Source: Streptomyces sp. NBC_01428 (GTDB lineage Bacteria; Actinomycetota; Actinomycetes; Streptomycetales; Streptomycetaceae). From it: a stretch of DNA of 64,000 nucleotides. The stretch lies in the NCBI RefSeq assembly GCF_036231965.1, contig NZ_CP109499.1:558001-622000 (forward strand), in the 5' to 3' direction. Shown piece by piece: positions 17,531 to 25,221 of the stretch (the stretch's first letter is position 1; every line of letters begins with the position of its first letter). The notes under the pieces were generated by a model, which made no database searches, was not told where the DNA came from, and worked only from the letters and a program-made list of their open reading frames with translations. A program made the translations under genes and the position numbers.

Positions 17531-17884
17531 ATGGAACATGTGCTTGGAATCGGTGGGTACTTCCTGCGTGCCGCCGACCCGGCGTCCCTGAGCGCCTGGT
17601 ACCGCGACTGCCTCGGGCTGAACACCGAGGAGAACGGCCTGTGGCAGCAGGAGGCCGGGCCGACGGTGTTCGCTCCGTTCGAGGCCGAGACCGACTACTT
17701 CGGGTCCCGCGCTCAGCAGACCATGCTCAACTTCCGCGTCCGTGACCTGGATGCGATGCTCGCGCAACTGCGGGCGAAGGGAGCGGATGTGGCCGGGGAG
17801 ACGCAGGACATGGAGGGTGTCGGCCGGTTCGGCTGGGTCACCGATCCCGAGGGCAACAAGATCGAGCTGTGGCAGCCCGCCTGA
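17531..17884 (+). CDS. VOC-superfamily (glyoxalase-like) protein
   Basis: 117 residues, a single VOC module pair: VLGIGGYFLRAADPASLSAWYRDCLGL, then MLNFRVRDLDAMLAQLRAKGADV and the final metal-ligand block TDPEGNKIELWQPA with a terminal Glu ligand. The start has AGGA seven bases upstream. Members include glyoxalases, dioxygenases and antibiotic-binding proteins; which applies here cannot be told. Confidence 0.87.
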   Translation: MEHVLGIGGYFLRAADPASLSAWYRDCLGLNTEENGLWQQEAGPTVFAPFEAETDYFGSRAQQTMLNFRVRDLDAMLAQLRAKGADVAGETQDMEGVGRFGWVTDPEGNKIELWQPA

Positions 17885-17937
17885 GTCCCGTCCTCGACGA
17901 TCCCACCGCACAACTCGCAGTCGGGGCCCGGAGATGA

Positions 17938-17990
17938 GCACCCGGCAGCGGAACTCCCCGGGTGGACGGGAGTTTTCCGCTGCCGGGTGC
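17938..17990. terminator. Strong bidirectional terminator
   Basis: Perfect 16-bp stem: GCACCCGGCAGCGGAA at 17938-17953 pairs with 17975-17990. It lies between the convergent VOC gene and the toroid/discoidin gene. Confidence 0.8.
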
Positions 17991-18012
17991 GGTCGGTGCC
18001 CGGGACGAGCCG

Positions 18013-21000
18013 TCAGCGCACGGAGATGCTGGTCAACCGGGCGTCGCCCCGCTTGCCCGCGTCGGTCGCCAGTGCCACGTAACGGGCGGTGGCGCTGGTG
18101 GCGAGCAGACGGCTCTTGCCGTGTCCGGTGAGCCGGCCGGCCTGTGTGTAGGTCAGGCCGTCACTGCTGAGTTCCACGTTCTGGCCCGGGACGCGACCTC
18201 CGGTCCACTCCGTGCGGATCTCCCGGACGGGGCGTTCGGCGCCGAGGTCGACGACCATGCGACCGTCGGGGCCGGGCGTCCAGGCGGTGTGCGGGTCACC
18301 GTCGACGGCGGCCGAGGGGTCCGACATACCGGGCGGGAGCGGGGTGGTGGGGAACACCGTGCGGCCCAGGGCGAGGTCGCCGAGGGGGTAGGCCTCGGCG
18401 CCCCGCAAGGTGACGGTGGTGGTGCGGCCCGCGCGGACCTCCGCCACCTCGGTGTGCCCCTGGCCGGTCACCCGGAGGCGGCAGGACGCTCCTGTGAACC
18501 GCACCGTGGCGGCGTCGACGACCTCGGCCTCGAGTCCGACGGGCAGTCTTCCTCCGAAGGCGGGGCTCACCTCCATGCGCGGAGGCAGGAGTTCGGCCGT
18601 GGCGGCGTCAAGATCGGCCTCGTAGGAGCTGCCGTCCGCGGTGAGGGTCTGGCGTCCCTCGAACAGGACGGCGCGTGCTCCGGATCGAGGGATGCGAACA
18701 CGTGTCGTCACCTGCTGCTCGGACAGGTTGAAGAGGCTGAGGTGGTCCTCCGTGAGAGCGGCACGGACGCTGTCGTGCTCGGCCTGCGGAGCGGCAGCGT
18801 GTGCGAGAGCGCGGAGCCTGTCGGTGGATATGCCGGGAAAGCCTTCTGCCAGCAGGGGGGTTGCGGCGCCGTCGGCGAGGACGATCGTGTCGCCGTACAC
18901 CGCGAGCGGCTGCTCGGATCCCCGGACGACGAGGCCGGCCCGTCCGTCCACGTCGAGCCAGCCGCCCTTGCTCGACACGTCGGGCTCGGGCCACGAGACG
19001 AGGTCGTTCCACTGCTTGCCGTCGGCCGATCCCTGCACGGTGTACGCGCGTCCGGCGGCGGCTTCCCAGCGGAGGGTGACGCGGTCCACCGTGTGCGTGG
19101 CTCCGAGGTCCACGGCGATCCAGCTGTCCGCCCGGGGGCGGTCCGCCTTCGAAACCGCCCATCGGCTCGTGGCGTTGCCGTCCACCGCCAGGGCCGGCTC
19201 CTTGCCGGGGTCGTACGAGGAGGCGGTCGCCGTACCGCTCCGGGCGAGGTCGGTACCGTCCGAGCCGTCGCGGGCCTCGAAGGCGTAGAGGGAGTATCCG
19301 TACGTCGGGTCGGGCAGGACGCCGATCATGCGCAGGTGTCTGACCTCGGACTTCGCGAAGGTGACCTCGTCCACGCGGGGCGTGGCGGCGGCGGGACGGG
19401 CGTCCTGTGCCGTCACGGTGGCGCTGCCCTCGGCGAAGCGGTAGGTGCGCGATCCCGTGAGGCCCGCCATGCCCGGCATGGTGAGGTTGTGGATCTCCAG
19501 GTGCCCCTCCCCCGCCGCGACGCCGGTCGTCGCGTAGACGACGGCGCCCGAGGGCAGGGTGGTCAGGCCCGCTCGGCCGGTGCCCAGGCGCAGCAGGGTG
19601 GCGCTGCCGTCGAACCCGTCACGGAGGGTGCTGTACGTCCGCACCTGGCGGCCGGTCACCTGGGCCGCGGTGCTGGGCAGGAACATCGGGTTGGCGCCGC
19701 TGAGCTTGAACAGCCAGTCGTCGTGGGCCGGTTGCCACGCGAACTTGACGAAGCCCGGCTTGGTCACGGCACCCGCCCAGGCGCCGGTCGACTGGTGGGA
19801 CACGAGGCCGGGGACGGTGCCGAAGTCGGTGACGCCCGAGGCGTGTCGGAACAGCTCCTCCGAGGTCAGGGGGCGCACCGTGCGGCCCTGGGCCGCGGCC
19901 CACAGGTGCAGGAGGTAGCTGATGGCCACTTCCGCGCGGGCCTCGGGCTCGTACTTCGGTTCGCCGGAGAACTTCGCGAGACGGTACTCCGGCGGGTACT
20001 TCTGGTACGCCTCCAGCCGTTCGGCGAGGGCCACTTCCGCCCGGGCCGCCGCGCGGTCGCCGACGACCTGGGCGAGGAAGGCGAGCGGGATGACGTCACG
20101 GCCGTAGAGGTGCTCGCGGTCGTTGACCATCGGCATCAGGGGCTCGCCGGCGTCACTCATCACTCCGAGCAGGGTGCCCCACAGCTGGTCCGCGTTCGGC
20201 TGGTTGGTGAGGACCTGGGGCAACGGGCGGCCGGCGGTGATGAAGTGGGCGGCGTTGCGGCCCGATGTGCGGAACAGTTCTTCCTGATAGTGCGGGCCGA
20301 AGGAGCCGTGGTTCTCGACGATGAAGGTGTCGTAGAGGTTGCGGGCCTTGTTGTCGGAGACGGGGACGCCGTCGACACGGGCCGGGTTGACGAGGTCCGC
20401 CTGGGGCAGACCCGTCTCGTTGCGGGACCAGGTGCCGAAGGCCTTGTCCCAGTCGGCGTGCCGCGCGTCGTCCGGCGCCCAGGCCAGCCCGGGGGCGAGG
20501 GACTGCGCGTAGACGCCCATCTCCTCGAGCTTGGTGTCACCCTCGTGACCGCCGAGGAGACCGTGCGGGGTCCAGCTGCCGGAGTTCGGGTCGTCGCCGG
20601 TCCCCAAGCCCGTGGTGTAGGCGGCCTGTTCACGGGCGATCGTGTCGACGTTGGTCCGGGTGGCCTCGTCGAGGTCGTCCCACAGGAGGCGTGCCGCCAG
20701 CACGAAGTAGAGCTGGAAGGTGGTGTCGAAGAACAGCGTCCGGCCCCACTGGGTGCCGCCGGTGAGCCGGTTGGACGCGGCGAAGTGCTGGATCGTCGCG
20801 ATCGTCCGGGCCTTCAGCGTCTTCTCGTCGATGCCGGCGCGGTCGCCGTCGTAGGTGCCGTGCGTGAGGAGAACCGCGTTGCCGAGCACCACGGCGAACC
20901 CGAAGTCCTTGTCCGTGTAGTAGCCGCGGGTCGCGTCCCACTGCGTCTCGGACCAGTGGGTGTGGTTCAGCAGGACGCGGTAGTAGGTCTCCGCGATGGT

Positions 21001-21138
21001 GTCGGGCGCCGTGCCCGGGCGTCCGTGGGCGCTCGCCGTGCCGCTGCCGAGAGTGACGGGGACGGTCGCCGCGAGGGCGGCGGCGCCGAGGAGCTGGACG
21101 AAACGGCGGCGATCGACATAGAGGGATGCATCGGGCAC
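18013..21138 (-). CDS. Tat-exported helical-toroid protein with discoidin domains, putative glycan-active enzyme
   Basis: 1041 residues. GTG at 21138 is chosen because GAAAGG lies eight bases upstream and an earlier in-frame TTG would fall inside the operator. The Tat signal is DRRRFVQLLGAAALAA. Residues about 35-480 are helical with aromatic-rich blocks (WDDLDEATRTNVDTIAREQAAYTTG, VENHGSFGPHYQEELF) consistent with an (alpha/alpha)6 toroid as in polysaccharide lyases and glucuronyl hydrolases. A beta-rich middle follows, then one F5/8-type C (discoidin) module near 620-720 (SSYDPGKEPALAVDGNATSRWA) and a second at the end (SAAVDGDPHTAWTPGPDGRMVVDLG). It is probably a cell-surface or secreted polysaccharide-degrading enzyme; I do not recognise the CAZy family. 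Confidence 0.72.
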   Translation of the reverse strand: MPDASLYVDRRRFVQLLGAAALAATVPVTLGSGTASAHGRPGTAPDTIAETYYRVLLNHTHWSETQWDATRGYYTDKDFGFAVVLGNAVLLTHGTYDGDRAGIDEKTLKARTIATIQHFAASNRLTGGTQWGRTLFFDTTFQLYFVLAARLLWDDLDEATRTNVDTIAREQAAYTTGLGTGDDPNSGSWTPHGLLGGHEGDTKLEEMGVYAQSLAPGLAWAPDDARHADWDKAFGTWSRNETGLPQADLVNPARVDGVPVSDNKARNLYDTFIVENHGSFGPHYQEELFRTSGRNAAHFITAGRPLPQVLTNQPNADQLWGTLLGVMSDAGEPLMPMVNDREHLYGRDVIPLAFLAQVVGDRAAARAEVALAERLEAYQKYPPEYRLAKFSGEPKYEPEARAEVAISYLLHLWAAAQGRTVRPLTSEELFRHASGVTDFGTVPGLVSHQSTGAWAGAVTKPGFVKFAWQPAHDDWLFKLSGANPMFLPSTAAQVTGRQVRTYSTLRDGFDGSATLLRLGTGRAGLTTLPSGAVVYATTGVAAGEGHLEIHNLTMPGMAGLTGSRTYRFAEGSATVTAQDARPAAATPRVDEVTFAKSEVRHLRMIGVLPDPTYGYSLYAFEARDGSDGTDLARSGTATASSYDPGKEPALAVDGNATSRWAVSKADRPRADSWIAVDLGATHTVDRVTLRWEAAAGRAYTVQGSADGKQWNDLVSWPEPDVSSKGGWLDVDGRAGLVVRGSEQPLAVYGDTIVLADGAATPLLAEGFPGISTDRLRALAHAAAPQAEHDSVRAALTEDHLSLFNLSEQQVTTRVRIPRSGARAVLFEGRQTLTADGSSYEADLDAATAELLPPRMEVSPAFGGRLPVGLEAEVVDAATVRFTGASCRLRVTGQGHTEVAEVRAGRTTTVTLRGAEAYPLGDLALGRTVFPTTPLPPGMSDPSAAVDGDPHTAWTPGPDGRMVVDLGAERPVREIRTEWTGGRVPGQNVELSSDGLTYTQAGRLTGHGKSRLLATSATARYVALATDAGKRGDARLTSISVR

Positions 21139-21157
21139 GCTGGGCGCCTTTCGATAA

Positions 21158-21169
21158 GACAACGTTGTC
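21158..21169. promoter_or_regulatory. GACAACGTTGTC palindrome, site 2 (toroid/discoidin gene)
   Basis: Identical to the site at 4869. It is 20 bp upstream of the GTG start and extends to TTGACAACGTTGTCTTA on the coding strand, so a bound repressor would cover the promoter or ribosome-binding region. Confidence 0.75.
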
Positions 21170-21298
21170 AAACGGATGACCGAAATTGTTCGTCCGGAAT
21201 CGTCCGTTCGTCAAGGGGTGGGGCGGGAGTGATCGTTGTCGTCCTGTGGGCACGGTGACGGACTGCGACGGCGTCCGGGCAGGTCGGCGCCCGAGCGG

Positions 21299-21328
21299 GT
21301 GCCCCCGTCGGGAGACCGACGGGGGCAC
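21299..21328 (-). terminator. Terminator of the Tat-exported unknown gene
   Basis: Perfect 13-bp stem GTGCCCCCGTCGG with a 4-nt loop, about 40 bp after the stop codon at 21370. Confidence 0.75.
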
Positions 21329-21369
21329 GGGGAACGGGCCTGTGGCCCCGACCTGTTGTGCGCCTCCGG

Positions 21370-22500
21370 CTACTTCCTGACGGGGCACATCCCCTCGGCG
21401 AGCGTGTTGTAGGTGGCGGCCTTCGCCGGCGCCGGGGCGGTGCCGCCCAGTTGGATCAGGATCTCGTCGGAGAGCAGGTCCTGCTTGCCCTTCAGCGCGT
21501 CGGCGACCACGGTGCTCTTCGGGAACACCATCTCCGCGGCGATGTTGTCCTGCACGATCCGCGCGAGGTTGTCGAGCGCGGTGAAGACCGGGTCCTTCGG
21601 TGTCTCCAGGCCGGGCAGGTCGATCAGGTGGGTGCCGACCTTCGCGGCGTTCATGCAGTCCTTGATGATGATGGTGTTCTGGTTGAGCACGCTGGTGGTC
21701 CACTGGGACAGCACGACGCAGTAGAGATCCGCCCAGGCCGCCTCACCGACCTTCGCGCGCCAGGTCTTCATGATGTCCTGCACGCCCCTGATCTGGGCCT
21801 TCGCCGCGTACTCCATGTTGGTGCGGATGTCGGCGTAGACGCTGCCGGAGAAGTCCTCGAACGACTTCATGTCGAACACCTTGGCCGTCACGGAGGAGTT
21901 GATGAACTTCAGTGCGGCGTCGAGGATGATGCCGCAGGACGTGACGAGCGCGGCCGGCAGACCGGCGGCGGCGAGGTTCTGGCGGGCTGTGGTGAGGGTG
22001 ACGGCGTAGGCCTGGAGTGGCTTGATCCACGCGGTGGACCTGTCGTCGCCGAACGCCACCATCAGGAGGTCGTGCGGGTCGATACGTGCGGCGTTCGGCA
22101 GGTTGGGGATCTTGTCCGCGAGGTAGGAGGCGATCACCGAGAAGATGCCGAGCGGAACGTGAGCGATGGACTTCGCCAGCTCGAACGTCTCCGCCACGGG
22201 GTTGACGGACTCCTGGCCCGTCGGGGTCACGAGGGTGAACCTGCCGCCCTTCGCGTCGTTCTGCACCACGATCACCGGGGCGAGGTGTTTGATCAACTCC
22301 GCCTTCAGGACGGCGTAGTTGGAGCGCATTCCGGCGTTGACGGCGAAGATCGAGTCCTTCGCCTGCTGGGGGGTCACCGCCACCGGGACGGGTGTGGTCG
22401 TCCCCGACGTGTCGGCGGCGCTCGGGGAGGCCGAGTAGCCCAGGAGCGCGGCCGTGCCGATTCCGGAGGCGCCGCCTATGAAGCCTCTGCGTGTAGCCAT
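21370..22500 (-). CDS. Tat-exported protein of unknown function
   Basis: 376 residues from ATG. The Tat-like signal is TRRGFIGGASGIGTAALLGYSAS. The mature protein is mainly helical, with amphipathic segments (SVYADIRTNMEYAAKAQIRGVQDIMKTW) and a few cysteines (TSCGIIL, ADLYCVV, KDCMNAAK, GMCPVRK at the C-terminus) that could form disulfides after export. No enzymatic motif is visible. It is on the same strand and downstream of the two isochorismatase genes, separated by 193 bp and a terminator, so it may be a separate unit. Not recognised. Confidence 0.65.
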   Translation of the reverse strand: MATRRGFIGGASGIGTAALLGYSASPSAADTSGTTTPVPVAVTPQQAKDSIFAVNAGMRSNYAVLKAELIKHLAPVIVVQNDAKGGRFTLVTPTGQESVNPVAETFELAKSIAHVPLGIFSVIASYLADKIPNLPNAARIDPHDLLMVAFGDDRSTAWIKPLQAYAVTLTTARQNLAAAGLPAALVTSCGIILDAALKFINSSVTAKVFDMKSFEDFSGSVYADIRTNMEYAAKAQIRGVQDIMKTWRAKVGEAAWADLYCVVLSQWTTSVLNQNTIIIKDCMNAAKVGTHLIDLPGLETPKDPVFTALDNLARIVQDNIAAEMVFPKSTVVADALKGKQDLLSDEILIQLGGTAPAPAKAATYNTLAEGMCPVRK

Positions 22501-22647
22501 CTTCGTTTTCTCCGTAATGTTTCCGCGTGTGGACGTCGCATGGGCGGGGGGAGGATCTGCATGGGGGGAATTCCAATGGCCGGGGATGTCATGTGTGGGG
22601 GGCCTGACGGGTACGGGGCCGAAGGGGGGATTCGGGGGCGCTCAGGA

Positions 22648-22678
22648 GGGGCGGGAGAGGTGTGGGATCTCCCGCCCC
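22648..22678 (-). terminator. Terminator of the isochorismatase operon
   Basis: Perfect 11-bp stem GGGGCGGGAGA at 22648-22658 pairing with 22668-22678, 15 bp downstream of the lipoprotein stop codon. Confidence 0.7.
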
Positions 22679-22693
22679 GGCCGGGCCGTACGG

Positions 22694-23413
22694 CTACGTG
22701 AGGGAGCGCTGGTCGGGGACCACGACTCCGTAGAGGTCCTGGACCGTGGCGAGCGCGGATGCGTGGACCTGGCGGGCGGGGATCCCGTTCGGACTGCCGT
22801 TCAGGGGCAGCGCCCGGGTCGCGGAGGCGTTCGCCACCACCGTGGGGTGGTTGCCGTTGAGGAAGGCGCCCTGGGTGGTGAACAGGGTGCACATGTTCGT
22901 CATGAATCCCGCGATGATGACGTTCTCGCGCCCGGCCTTCTTCACCTCGGCCGCGAGGTTCGTGCGGTAGAAGCCGTTCGGCACGGTCTTCTCGACGACG
23001 GGCTCGTCCTTCACCGGCTTCAGCGCCGGGATGATCCGGCCGGCCCTCGACTTCAGGTCGTAGCCCTTGTCGACGATGTGGATGACCGGTGTACCCGCCC
23101 GACGCGCGCGCTGCAGCAGCGCCTCGGCGTTGTCCACGGCCGCTTTCCACCCGTCGAGTTCCATCACGCCCTGGGTGTACGTGTTCTGGTAGTCCACCAG
23201 GATCAACGTGGCGTCGGACAGCGTCGCCGGAGTCTCGTCCAGTTTGTTGAGCTGCCGCAGTGTCGTCGTGTCCTTCGCGACGTTCCGGTCCGCGGCGGGT
23301 GAGGGCTTGTCGCCGGTGCGCGAGGCGGCCTCGGAGCTTCCTCCGCATGCCGTGGCGGTGACCGCGAGGACGGTGACGGCTGTCAGGGCGACGGCTGTCC
23401 GCAGCGCCTTCAT
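22694..23413 (-). CDS. Isochorismatase-family hydrolase, lipoprotein form
   Basis: 239 residues from ATG at 23413, which shares its A with the TGA stop of the upstream paralogue (TGATG), so translation is coupled. The N-terminus ALTAVTVLAVTATACGG is a lipoprotein signal with Cys near residue 23, followed by a Ser/Pro linker. The catalytic domain has the cysteine-hydrolase triad: Asp in LILVDYQNTY, Lys in VVEKTVPNGF, Cys in AGFMTNMCTLFT. The neighbouring cytosolic copy shares most of these blocks. An exported, membrane-anchored isochorismatase-fold enzyme is unusual; the substrate is unknown and need not be isochorismate. Confidence 0.87.
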   Translation of the reverse strand: MKALRTAVALTAVTVLAVTATACGGSSEAASRTGDKPSPAADRNVAKDTTTLRQLNKLDETPATLSDATLILVDYQNTYTQGVMELDGWKAAVDNAEALLQRARRAGTPVIHIVDKGYDLKSRAGRIIPALKPVKDEPVVEKTVPNGFYRTNLAAEVKKAGRENVIIAGFMTNMCTLFTTQGAFLNGNHPTVVANASATRALPLNGSPNGIPARQVHASALATVQDLYGVVVPDQRSLT

Positions 23414-23997
23414 CAGTTGAGCTCCTTGTGGGTGGGGACGACCACGCCGTACAGGTCGGCGATGGTGGCGAGGGCGCTGTAGTGCACCTGGCAGGCATCG
23501 AGGTCGGCGCCGGTCACCGGCAGGGAGCGGGTGGCGGTCGCGTCGGCCACGACCGTGGGACGGTTGCCGCGAAGGAACGCGCCCTGCGCGGTGAACGCCA
23601 CGCACATGTGCGTCATCCAGCCCGCGATGACGACGTCCTGCCCCTCCGGAACGTGTGCCCCGAGGTCCGTGTCGACGAAGGCGTTCGGCACCTGCTTCAC
23701 GACCACGGCCTCACCCTCGACCGGTGCGAGGCGCGGGTGGATCCCACCGATCTCGGCGCGGATGTCGTACGGGGTCCCCTCGCCGCCGTCGTTGACGACG
23801 TGCACGACCTTGGTGCCCTCTTGGCGCGCCCGTGCCAGGAGTTGGGCGGCGGCGTCGAGCGAGGCCTCCCATCCGTCGAGCTCCATCACGCCCTGGGTGT
23901 ACGTGTTCTGGAAGTCGATGAGGATCAGGGTCGAGTCGGCCAGCTTCGCGGGGGTGTCGTCGAAGCCGTTGAGCTCGCGCAGCGTCGTTCTGGACAT
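23413..23997 (-). CDS. Isochorismatase-family cysteine hydrolase, cytosolic
   Basis: 194 residues from ATG. Triad residues are visible: Asp in TLILIDFQNTYTQG, Lys in VVVKQVPNAFVDTD, Cys in IAGWMTHMCVAFTAQGAF. No signal peptide. It is first in a two-gene operon with its lipoprotein paralogue and divergent from a GlxA-type AraC regulator. Family members hydrolyse amides such as nicotinamide, N-carbamoylsarcosine or isochorismate; the sequence does not decide. Its similarity to the downstream gene (shared NTYTQGVMELDGW) shows local duplication. Confidence 0.9.
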   Translation of the reverse strand: MSRTTLRELNGFDDTPAKLADSTLILIDFQNTYTQGVMELDGWEASLDAAAQLLARARQEGTKVVHVVNDGGEGTPYDIRAEIGGIHPRLAPVEGEAVVVKQVPNAFVDTDLGAHVPEGQDVVIAGWMTHMCVAFTAQGAFLRGNRPTVVADATATRSLPVTGADLDACQVHYSALATIADLYGVVVPTHKELN

Positions 23998-24156
23998 GGG
24001 GGTACCGCCTTCGGTGTTCCGGTGGATGAGGCAGCCTCAGCGATGCGTCGGGCTGCATCAGGAACGCTATGGCCCGCAGGGCGTGTCGACAATGACGTCT
24101 AACATGCAGATACGGACATGCCGCGAGGCATGCGGAGGAGCTGTTCAGGGGGACGT

Positions 24157-25155
24157 GTGCCGGACATCGCCAGACGCCTTGTCGTCATCGTGCTTTTCGA
24201 GGGCGTCGACCTGCTCGACGTGACCGGGCCGCCGGAGGTCTTCTCGCTGGCCCGGCGGGAGACCGAGGACGCGAGCGGATATCACGTCGTTCTGGCCGCC
24301 GAGAGCATGGATCCCGTCACCACGTCCGCCGGGGTCCGCATCCTGCCGGACCTCACCTTCGACGAGGCCGCCGCGCAGAGCATCGACACCCTGATCGTGC
24401 CCGGGTCGGTGGAGGTCGACAGTGAGCGCCGCGTCCGTGCCATCGTCGACCCGGAGCTGGTCGGCAGGGTGAAGACCCTGGCGGCCCGGACCCACCGGGT
24501 GACGTCCGTCTGCGTCGGCGCCCATCTTCTCGCCGCGGCGGGGCTCCTCGACGGCAAACGGGCCACCACGCACTGGTCGACCGCCTCCCAGCTGGCCGCG
24601 GACCACCCGGCCGTGGAGGTCGACGCCGATCCCATCTTCATCCGCCAGGGCGACGTCTGGACGGGGGCCGGGATCAGCGCCTGTCTCGATCTGTCGCTGG
24701 CCCTGATCGCCGACGACCTCGGCGAGGCCGTCGCGCTGCGGGTCGCCCGGCAGTTGGTGATGTACCTGAAGCGGCCTTCGGGGCAGAGTCAGTTCAGTGT
24801 TCCCCTGGAGCAGGTCTCCACGACACGGCGGATCGAGGACCTCCGTCATCACATCCTGCGCACCATCGCCGAGCCGCTGACCGTCGTGGACCTCGCGGCC
24901 TACGCGCACGTCAGCGACCGGCACCTCACGCGGCTCTTCAAGACGGAGCTGGGTATGACCCCGCACGCGTACATCGAGTCCGTGCGGGTGGAGAAGGCGC
25001 GCCACGAACTCGAGTCCTCCGACGCCACGCTCGAACGCATCGCGTCCGTCTGCGGGTTCGGCACGACCGACACCTTGGTGCGGGCGTTCCGGCGCCGGCT
25101 GAACACGACGCCCACCGAATACCGTCGCAGGTTCCGCGTGCCGCAGACCCGATAG
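24157..25155 (+). CDS. GlxA-type AraC-family regulator with DJ-1/PfpI domain
   Basis: 332 residues from GTG at 24157, chosen because AGGGGG is just upstream; the ATG at 24118 has no site. Residues about 5-170 form a DJ-1/PfpI-like domain (VVIVLFEGVDLLDVTGPPEVFSLA, with VTSVCVGAHLLAAAGLLDG at the nucleophile elbow, Cys present). Residues 225-330 are the AraC double helix-turn-helix (DLAAYAHVSDRHLTRLFKTELGMTPHAYIE, IASVCGFGTTDTLVRAFRRRLNTTPTEYRRRF). It is divergent from the isochorismatase operon with a 159-bp gap, so it likely controls it. Confidence 0.9.
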   Translation: MPDIARRLVVIVLFEGVDLLDVTGPPEVFSLARRETEDASGYHVVLAAESMDPVTTSAGVRILPDLTFDEAAAQSIDTLIVPGSVEVDSERRVRAIVDPELVGRVKTLAARTHRVTSVCVGAHLLAAAGLLDGKRATTHWSTASQLAADHPAVEVDADPIFIRQGDVWTGAGISACLDLSLALIADDLGEAVALRVARQLVMYLKRPSGQSQFSVPLEQVSTTRRIEDLRHHILRTIAEPLTVVDLAAYAHVSDRHLTRLFKTELGMTPHAYIESVRVEKARHELESSDATLERIASVCGFGTTDTLVRAFRRRLNTTPTEYRRRFRVPQTR

Positions 25156-25171
25156 GCACGGGCGGGCGGAG

Positions 25172-25199
25172 GGGGCGGGACCCGGGGCGGTCCCGCCCC
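25172..25199. terminator. Bidirectional terminator between glxA-type gene and narK
   Basis: 11-bp stem GGGGCGGGACC (25172-25182) pairing with 25189-25199, 6-nt loop, between convergent genes. Confidence 0.7.
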
Positions 25200-25221
25200 G
25201 GGTGACCCGCCTCCCTGTCCG

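Noticed and set aside
17962..21258. Very long + strand open frame opposite the toroid/discoidin gene
   Set aside because: Antisense shadow of a high-GC gene; Val/Gly/Arg-rich translation with no domain, while the minus frame has clear signal and discoidin motifs.
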